Positions 22,167 through 26,796 of a stretch of 26,796 nt of DNA are shown here, in pieces. The notes beneath the pieces were generated by a model. That model was not told the DNA's origin and made no database searches. It saw only the letters and a list, made by a program, of their open reading frames with translations. The first letter of the stretch is position 1; each line of letters starts with the position of its first letter. The position numbers and the translations under genes are program-made. Origin of the DNA: Fimenecus sp963624605 (GTDB lineage: Bacteria > Bacillota > Clostridia > Oscillospirales > Acutalibacteraceae). The stretch covers positions 1-26,796 of the forward strand of contig CAVFQD010000019.1 in NCBI GenBank assembly GCA_963624605.1. The letters are read 5' to 3'.

Positions 22167-23570
22167 TTATCTGAACGCATAATAGAAGGTCGGCAAAATA
22201 TAAAGTATAAGCGTAAGGGGTCTTGCAAGGATAAACAGTCTGTCGCCGATAAAGAATTTTTGCTTTTCCATTGTATTTGAGAAAGATTCAAGATTTTTCT
22301 TAACGGGAAAATACATAACAAGCAGTACTATTATCGAACCGGCAAACAAACTGTAAAAGGCATTGTTTCCGAGCATTCCGCCGAAATTAAACAAATCCCA
22401 AAGAGACGGTATATCCTTTTCAGCCAGCATATCGTGGAATATCGACAAATTTATAAGGTTTGAATCCACATTGTTCGGAAAGCAAAGCACTGTGCTTCCG
22501 ATATATCCCACGGAGAGTGCCGAACGCAAAATCAGCGAAGAATTTGTCTTTGTGTTAAGAATTACGGCAAGCGAAAGGAACGGTATCATATACAGTACCC
22601 ATTGCGGATGCCATGTGATAAACGCAAACATGCTTGCATACACCGCAAGCGATATATATATTGCATAAGCGTAAAACTCTTTATCGTCTTTAGCTTCTGT
22701 CTTATAAGCAAAAATGCAAATTGCTATCATCGCTACCGTAAACAGCGATATAGTTCCCATCGCTGTGGGAATTCCGGTGCTGAAAAGACTCGAGGCTATT
22801 GCACCGCTGAATTTCATTGCGTCTGAATAGCCCTTACTTCCGATAAAGAGTAAGGAGGTAATTACATAGCCCGATATAGCGATAAGTCCGTGCTTAACAA
22901 TGTGAATTACACGCTTTTCAAAAAGAAGAAGCAACGGTATAAAGGCAAACAGTGCAAACATTTTAAATGTAATTGCCACACTGCACACTATCGAGAAAGA
23001 GTAATAACGCTTTTTGAAAAGCATATAAAGCGCCAAAACAATAAAAAATAAGCCTATTGAATCATACTGCCCGAATATAAACTGTGAGAATATCGCAACA
23101 GGTGATGAGACAAAGAGGAACGCAACCCATTTCGCCGTGTTTTTATCCATTTTGATTTCAAGGATGATTTTATAAAGAAGATAAGCGATTGCGATATAAA
23201 AAAGCGTGGGCAAAAGCTTAAACCACAAAAGCACGGGATAAGGCATTCCGTAATAATCAAGCACGCCCCACATAGGTATTCCGAATATTTTAAATATCAG
23301 GAAAACAGGAAGCGACCAAATCGCAAAAGCTATATATACCGTTATGGAATAAACCGCTGTTGATTGGGTGTAGTCATAGAAACTGAAAAAGCCGTCTTTG
23401 AACAGACATTCAATGAGGTCCTTGCCGTGAGTTGCCGTACACAGAATATCGGGATGATTAAAAGATACATAGCAGAGTAAAACAATTGCACACACAAGCA
23501 ACCAATCTATAATGAGCGGCTTTTCTGTGTTCTTCAGCCTTTCCCAAGCGTTCTTAAATTTAAGTTTCAT
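22167..23570 (-). CDS. GT-C membrane glycosyltransferase
   Basis: A 467-residue integral membrane enzyme with about 11 helices. The N-terminal helix is followed by a large first outer loop with an acidic GKDLIECLF segment. The family-like block FIFGQYDSIGLFFIVLALY and the aromatic TWHPQWVLYMIPF match membrane glycosyltransferases that take sugars from polyprenyl phosphate carriers on the outer face. It is a likely final transferase for the cluster's lipid-linked sugar, the GtrC role, though acceptor and donor are inferred. AAGGGG precedes the ATG. It has its own promoter 266 bases upstream and a terminator, so it is transcribed apart from rfbFGH. Confidence 0.82.
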   Translation of the reverse strand: MKLKFKNAWERLKNTEKPLIIDWLLVCAIVLLCYVSFNHPDILCTATHGKDLIECLFKDGFFSFYDYTQSTAVYSITVYIAFAIWSLPVFLIFKIFGIPMWGVLDYYGMPYPVLLWFKLLPTLFYIAIAYLLYKIILEIKMDKNTAKWVAFLFVSSPVAIFSQFIFGQYDSIGLFFIVLALYMLFKKRYYSFSIVCSVAITFKMFALFAFIPLLLLFEKRVIHIVKHGLIAISGYVITSLLFIGSKGYSDAMKFSGAIASSLFSTGIPTAMGTISLFTVAMIAICIFAYKTEAKDDKEFYAYAIYISLAVYASMFAFITWHPQWVLYMIPFLSLAVILNTKTNSSLILRSALSVGYIGSTVLCFPNNVDSNLINLSIFHDMLAEKDIPSLWDLFNFGGMLGNNAFYSLFAGSIIVLLVMYFPVKKNLESFSNTMEKQKFFIGDRLFILARPLTLILYILPTFYYAFR

Positions 23571-23594
23571 AATATTCCCCTTGTCTTTTCTTAT

Positions 23595-23803
23595 TCACAC
23601 TTCTTGATTTCTAATTAAATCTGCAAATTTGCCGCCGTTCGCAACGACCATACCGCCCAAAAAATTGTCGTATTCGTCCGAATTAAAGCGCATACGGTTT
23701 CTGAGCAAAGCATTAAAGGAAAAAAAGTAAGAATAAACCGATACCGACAAAAAACATCGCACAGTATATGTTTATTCTTATTTAAAGGATTGGTTTTACT
23801 CAT
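23595..23803 (-). pseudogene. Possible frame-disrupted small membrane protein in the GT-C leader
   Basis: The ATG at 23803 opens a 62-codon frame, MSKTNPLNKN. Coding character appears to move between frames: IYCAMFFVGIGLFLLFF in one frame is a credible membrane helix, and LLRNRMRFNSDEYDNFLGG to a stop at 23595 in another looks like a real tail. Shifts would fall in A/T-rich runs. The parent would be about 67 residues. It might instead be intact in an unexpected frame or non-coding. I cannot decide. Confidence 0.3.
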
Positions 23804-23842
23804 TAAAAAAACACAAACCCTCTCTCACAAATCATCAGTTTA

Positions 23843-23871
23843 AATATATCATATTATCATCATACTGTCAA
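23843..23871 (-). promoter_or_regulatory. Promoter of the GT-C gene
   Basis: Minus-strand TTGACA (23866-23871), 17-base spacer, TATATT (23843-23848). The resulting leader before the GT-C start codon would be about 266 bases and contains the disrupted small frame. Confidence 0.75.
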
Positions 23872-24027
23872 GTGAAACGCCCTGTATCCGACCGCCGTAT
23901 TATAAGAAATTCCTCCTGTGCTAAATGTATTTGATACAACCGCCGAAATTGTGCTTTGAGAGCCTTAAACCGAGCGGATATCCTACATATTTTCTTATAA
24001 ATCCGTTCCAACACTGCAGCGTACAAT
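23872..24027. other. Intergenic region without a gene
   Basis: I see no credible gene. It holds a widely spaced 10-bp inverted repeat (TTATAAGAAA near 23899, TTTCTTATAA near 23991), a small TGTAT...ATACA dyad, and an AGGAGG on the minus strand with no start codon after it, possibly a decayed gene start. Confidence 0.3.
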
Positions 24028-24066
24028 ATAAAATTCCTCTTTACAAAAAATAAAGAGGAATTTTAT
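24028..24066 (-). terminator. Terminator of the 94-aa membrane protein gene
   Basis: A perfect 15-bp stem (ATAAAATTCCTCTTT and complement) with a nine-base A-rich loop; AT-rich stem ends give the T-run on either strand. It lies 11 bases beyond the stop codon. Confidence 0.85.
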
Positions 24067-24076
24067 CAACTGTAAA

Positions 24077-24361
24077 TTATTCATCAGCTTTTTCCTTTGA
24101 TACGCCAACCGCCCTTATTACGGTTGCCGCAACAGCCGAGCCTATCGCCGCAAACAAAAGCCGGCTCGCCAAGGCAAGATACACATCGCCGTTCCTCGGT
24201 GCGTTCGGCGCAATTACAACGCCGAGCATAAAAGCCGCAACGGCAAACACTACGGTTTCAACAAATCCTATGCGTGTTTTTTTCAGCAAGGTCCTTATTG
24301 CCGCTCCGACAGCAAACGGAACAATGAACATAACGGATATTTCAAGGATATTTGTAGGCAT
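24077..24361 (-). CDS. Small three-helix membrane protein, unknown function
   Basis: A 94-residue membrane protein I cannot assign. Hydrophobic helices lie near residues 5-23, 32-52 and 62-87, with a basic KKTR loop between the first two and a charged KEKADE tail, so the N-terminus is probably outside. The composition is Ala/Val-rich. The start is well supported by GGGAGG. It has its own promoter and terminator and so stands alone; its neighbours give no functional clue. Confidence 0.75.
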   Translation of the reverse strand: MPTNILEISVMFIVPFAVGAAIRTLLKKTRIGFVETVVFAVAAFMLGVVIAPNAPRNGDVYLALASRLLFAAIGSAVAATVIRAVGVSKEKADE

Positions 24362-24407
24362 ATGTTTACCTCCCTATATAATAAATATCATATTGTTCTG
24401 CAATTCG

Positions 24408-24436
24408 ATTGTATCATAATATTTTATGCCTTGCAA
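24408..24436 (-). promoter_or_regulatory. Promoter of the 94-aa membrane protein gene
   Basis: Minus-strand TTGCAA (24431-24436), 17-base spacer, TACAAT (24408-24413). Confidence 0.6.
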
Positions 24437-24486
24437 CCGCATTTTCAATTATAAGCGTAATGTCAAAATTTCGCTTGCAGGCGTTT

Positions 24487-24879
24487 TCAAATCCACCATT
24501 CGGGGGTCAGCTCGCCGAGAGTCACAACTTTTTTCTTTTCGCAGTCAAGCATTATTTCAATCTTACCGTAATCGTCGGGCATAAGCTGCGCCATCAGTTC
24601 ACGACAGGCACCGCATGGCGGCATTGCCTTTTTATCCCGATTAACCGCAATAACACGGCGTATTCTGTGCTCGCCTTGGGTAATCATATTAAAAATCGCA
24701 TTGCGTTCGGCACAAATTCCGAGCGTACAGGCGGCGTCCACGCAAACCCCGACATAAATTTTACCGGTATCGCTTTCTATTGCCGCGGCTACGCCTCCCG
24801 CCTCTGTCCACTCGGATATTTCCCGCGGATTGAGGACCTCGAGTGCCGCATTATATAAAATTTCCCATTCTTTTTGCAT
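24487..24879 (-). CDS. Cytidine deaminase-like zinc enzyme
   Basis: A 130-residue cytoplasmic deaminase. The zinc ligands and catalytic glutamate are visible as CAERNAIF and PPCGACRE, the C-A-E and P-C-x-x-C motifs of the family. An N-terminal helix and a beta-sheet with GKIYVGVCVD precede them. Length fits tetrameric cytidine deaminases, but the ending (ELTPEWW) also occurs in the blasticidin-S deaminase-like branch, so the base or nucleoside acted on is open. AGGAG precedes the ATG at 24879, 22 bases after the HxlR gene, so the two are probably co-transcribed. Confidence 0.82.
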   Translation of the reverse strand: MQKEWEILYNAALEVLNPREISEWTEAGGVAAAIESDTGKIYVGVCVDAACTLGICAERNAIFNMITQGEHRIRRVIAVNRDKKAMPPCGACRELMAQLMPDDYGKIEIMLDCEKKKVVTLGELTPEWWI

Positions 24880-24901
24880 TTTCAGTCTCCTGTCCGAAAA
24901 T

Positions 24902-25231
24902 TTATTTATCAAGCACCGATTTATAATAATTTCCGAAATCGGCAAGGGCGTCTATAATCGGCAGCATTTGACGCCCGAGGTCGGTAAGCCCGTACTCAAC
25001 CCTCGGCGGCATCTCGCCGAAATCGTGTCTGTAAGCGAGTCCGTCGTCTATCATCTGACGCAGGCTGTCGGTCAATACCTTTTGCGATATTCCGTCCAAA
25101 TCACGCTGAAGCTCGTTGAACCTCCACGGGCGTGTTTTGAGATTACGAAGAATAAGCAGTTTCCATTTCCCGCCGATTAAAGACACCGCCGTCGCAACCG
25201 GGCAAGCAGGCAATTCTTCTTTTGTTTTCAT
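24902..25231 (-). CDS. HxlR-family winged-helix transcriptional regulator
   Basis: A 109-residue DNA-binding protein. Diagnostic HxlR features: an N-terminal cysteine before a proline (ACPV) at about residue 10, then GGKWKLLILRNL, RFNELQRDLDGISQKVLTDSLRQM as the recognition region, and the winged YGLTDLGRQM. HxlR proteins often sense reactive electrophiles or oxidants through that cysteine. GGAG precedes the ATG. It is divergent from a cupin gene and upstream of a deaminase gene; repeated TGTACA sites between the divergent genes are likely operators. Confidence 0.92.
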   Translation of the reverse strand: MKTKEELPACPVATAVSLIGGKWKLLILRNLKTRPWRFNELQRDLDGISQKVLTDSLRQMIDDGLAYRHDFGEMPPRVEYGLTDLGRQMLPIIDALADFGNYYKSVLDK

Positions 25232-25245
25232 AAGCTATCATCTCC

Positions 25246-25320
25246 GTATACAGTATAGCACATTTACAAAGAAGTGTACAGTTATAAAAAAGTGCGTACT
25301 TGTTTTTGAGTGTGTACAGT
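25246..25320. promoter_or_regulatory. Three GTRTACAGT repeats, candidate HxlR operators
   Basis: GTATACAGT (25246-25254), GTGTACAGT (25274-25282) and GTGTACAGT (25312-25320) occur in the same direction at 28- and 38-base intervals, each centred on a TGTACA-like palindrome. One forms the HxlR -35 and another abuts the HxlR -10. Together they cover both divergent promoters. Confidence 0.5.
25252..25280 (-). promoter_or_regulatory. Promoter of the HxlR-deaminase operon
   Basis: Minus-strand TGTACA (25275-25280), 17-base spacer, TATACT (25252-25257). The -35 is weak and embedded in the repeated operator-like motif, consistent with autoregulation. Confidence 0.55.
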
Positions 25321-25373
25321 GGTAATCTGTAAGCAAGCAAAGAGAATTTGCAAAATTCAAGGAGGCAAAACCA

Positions 25374-25727
25374 ATGAAAAATTACGCAAAGACAAACATC
25401 GGAAACGAAGGCAGAACAGAGCTTCACGAAGCTCTCGGGGTTACGGGAGCGGAAATCAGCATTAACAGACTTCCCGCAGGCGCAGGCGTGCCCTTTGTTC
25501 ACTCGCACAAGACCAACGAGGAAATTTACGGCGTACTCTCGGGCACGGGCAAGGCTGTAATCGACGGCGAGGAAATCGCACTTGCCGAGGGCGATTGGCT
25601 CAGGGTTTCCCCGGCTGCAAAGAGACAGTTTTCCGCATCGGAAAACGAGGGAATTACCTTTGTATGCATACAGGTAAAAGAAAACTCCCTCGGCGGCTTT
25701 ACAGCAGACGACGCAGTTGTATATTAA
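25374..25727 (+). CDS. Small single-domain cupin protein
   Basis: A 117-residue cupin barrel. The metal-binding motif 1 is present as HSHKTNEEIYGVLSGTG (two histidines and a glutamate), and motif 2 lies in LAEGDWLRVSPAAKRQF, though the usual second-motif histidine is replaced there. Such proteins act as small dioxygenases, isomerases or ligand binders; the substrate cannot be read from sequence. AAGGAGG precedes the ATG. Divergent placement from an HxlR regulator suggests it is that regulator's target, perhaps in quinone or electrophile stress. Confidence 0.85.
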   Translation: MKNYAKTNIGNEGRTELHEALGVTGAEISINRLPAGAGVPFVHSHKTNEEIYGVLSGTGKAVIDGEEIALAEGDWLRVSPAAKRQFSASENEGITFVCIQVKENSLGGFTADDAVVY

Positions 25728-25741
25728 GCGATGTAAAAAAG

Positions 25742-25776
25742 AAGCACAGTTTCGGATTACCCGAGGCTGTGCTTTA
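25742..25776. terminator. Terminator between the cupin and aldo/keto reductase genes
   Basis: AAGCACAG/CTGTGCTT stem with an inner CGG/CCG pairing, flanked by A-rich sequence on the left and TTTATT on the right. It serves both convergent genes. Confidence 0.8.
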
Positions 25777-25789
25777 TTCGCTAATCCGT

Positions 25790-26704
25790 TTACGGCAAGC
25801 AATGACCTGCCGCTGTATATATATCATACCATTCCGAGCGAGTCAGCGTAACATCGGCAGCCTTGCATATTTGTGAAAGTCTGTCGGGGTTCATTGTGCC
25901 GGCAATCAACTGCATATTTGCGGGATGTCTTAATATCCACGCCGCAGCAGCTCCCGTTTTCGTCAAGCCGTATTTTTCGCCTGTCTCTGCAAGCTTGGCG
26001 TTTAATTCGGGATAATCCTCGCTGTCAATAAACGATCCCTTGAAAAAGCCTCTTTGGAACGGCGACCAGGTTTGAATTGTCATTTTTTTAATTCGGCTGT
26101 ATTCCAAAATTCCGCCGTCGTGCATTTGCGACTCCTCATTTTTCATATTTACATTCAAGCCGGAGGTTATCATTCCCGCCTCTGTTATTGATAATTGAAG
26201 CTGATTTATACACAGCGGTCTTTTCACCGCGGTTTTAAGCAGTTCAATTTGCATAAGATTATGATTTGAAACACCGAAATCACGCACTTTACCGGAGCTT
26301 TTCAGAATATAAAACGCCTCTGCCACCTCCTCCGGTTCCATCAAGGTGTCCGGTCGGTGAAGCAATAAGAAGTCGACATAATCAACGCCGAGACGGTTAA
26401 GACTGCCCTCAACCGAGGACACGATATGCTCCTTTGAAAAATCATACTGACCGTCATGAATTGCGCATTTTGTCTGAATGTAAATTTTATCTCTGACGCC
26501 GGGATGCCTTTTCAGATATGCTCCGAACAGCCTTTCCGACTCGCCTTTGCCGTAAATATCGGCATGATCGAAAAAGTTTATCCCGTTCTCCAAAGCACAG
26601 TCCACAATACTGTCTACCTGTTTTTCATCAAGGCTTGCCATTCTCATACAGCCGAGAGCTACCGTCGAAGCGTTTGCTCTGCTGCCGATTTCCAACATTT
26701 TCAT
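25790..26704 (-). CDS. Aldo/keto reductase (YdhF-like)
   Basis: A 304-residue NADPH-dependent oxidoreductase. The catalytic tetrad is visible: Asp and Tyr in FFDHADIYGKGESE, Lys in YIQTKCAI and His in DFLLLHRPD. NADPH contacts fit the FGVSNHN and LIAGTMNPDRL blocks. It resembles YdhF-type reductases of broad specificity; the physiological substrate is unknown. The ATG at 26704 is chosen because AGGAGG sits seven bases upstream. It has its own promoter and stands alone. Confidence 0.92.
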   Translation of the reverse strand: MKMLEIGSRANASTVALGCMRMASLDEKQVDSIVDCALENGINFFDHADIYGKGESERLFGAYLKRHPGVRDKIYIQTKCAIHDGQYDFSKEHIVSSVEGSLNRLGVDYVDFLLLHRPDTLMEPEEVAEAFYILKSSGKVRDFGVSNHNLMQIELLKTAVKRPLCINQLQLSITEAGMITSGLNVNMKNEESQMHDGGILEYSRIKKMTIQTWSPFQRGFFKGSFIDSEDYPELNAKLAETGEKYGLTKTGAAAAWILRHPANMQLIAGTMNPDRLSQICKAADVTLTRSEWYDIYTAAGHCLP

Positions 26705-26735
26705 TTCAAAGCCTCCTGACATATATTACAGTTTA

Positions 26736-26763
26736 ATTATATCGTATTTATATTATTTTGCAA
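26736..26763 (-). promoter_or_regulatory. Promoter of the aldo/keto reductase gene
   Basis: Minus-strand TTGCAA (26758-26763), 16-base spacer, perfect TATAAT (26736-26741). Confidence 0.65.
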
Positions 26764-26769
26764 CACAAA

Positions 26770-26796
26770 ACCCCGCACCTTTTGAAGGTACGGGGT
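26770..26796 (-). terminator. Terminator hairpin at the right window edge
   Basis: ACCCCG/CGGGGT and ACCTT/AAGGT arms with one mismatch and a TTG loop, followed on the minus strand by TTTTG. It probably ends a leftward gene lying beyond the window. Confidence 0.7.

Noticed and set aside
14425..23570. Complete O-antigen or capsule locus
   Set aside because: There is no polymerase, Wzx, Wzy, ABC exporter or chain-length regulator; the set fits modification of an existing glycan.
23872..24027. The 10-bp TTATAAGAAA inverted repeat as insertion-sequence ends
   Set aside because: No transposase frame lies between the arms and no target duplication is visible.

Overview
The window reads as chromosome of a low-to-mid GC Firmicute, most likely a gut clostridium of the Oscillospiraceae/Ruminococcaceae type. 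The evidence is strong AGGAGG-type ribosome binding sites, many canonical TTGACA-17-TATAAT promoters, DUF5058 and DUF6514 family proteins, an anaerobic sulfatase-maturase and hexuronate catabolism. This placement is inference from gene content. I recognise no rRNA, tRNA, CRISPR array or intact mobile element.

Layout. (1) 1-3600: extragenic palindromes, then a leftward unit encoding a large membrane-anchored collagen-like protein (13 modules and a C-terminal leucine-rich cap) and a small protein, with a divergent XRE regulator whose likely operator sits inside the collagen promoter. (2) 3611-6463, leftward: a two-gene DUF5058-type membrane protein pair, a monoacylglycerol-lipase-like hydrolase and a DUF6514-like small protein. 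(3) 6600-11313: a membrane diguanylate cyclase, a cysteine-rich protein of unknown function, a HAD phosphatase behind a highly structured leader, an anaerobic sulfatase-maturase, and a divergent short DtxR-type regulator. (4) 11326-13997: uxaB-uxaA, converting tagaturonate to altronate and then to 2-keto-3-deoxygluconate, next to a frameshifted LysR remnant. (5) 14425-23570: a glycan cluster. (6) 24077-26704: a small membrane protein, an HxlR regulator with a cytidine-deaminase-like gene, a divergent cupin and an aldo/keto reductase.

The most coherent system is region 5. RfbF, RfbG and RfbH make CDP-glucose, CDP-4-keto-6-deoxyglucose and its 3-deoxy derivative. A ThDP enzyme of the acetolactate-synthase fold and an SDR reductase follow, the pair expected for adding a two-carbon branch and reducing it, as in Yersinia YerE/YerF. 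A GtrA-type flippase and a GtrB/DPM1-type glycosyltransferase with C-terminal membrane helices are in the same operon, and a GT-C membrane glycosyltransferase lies just upstream as a separate unit. I infer a self-contained Gtr-style system that makes an unusual (probably branched) dideoxy sugar, loads it on undecaprenyl phosphate, flips it and adds it to a surface glycan outside the cell. The reductase partner usually needed by RfbH (DdhD/E3) is not in the window.

Other points worth attention are the HAD-gene leader (two perfect hairpins followed by mutually exclusive or pseudoknotted pairings that capture the ribosome binding site), the collagen-like protein with its regulator, and the DtxR-type regulator that keeps iron-type primary ligands but lacks the C-terminal domain.
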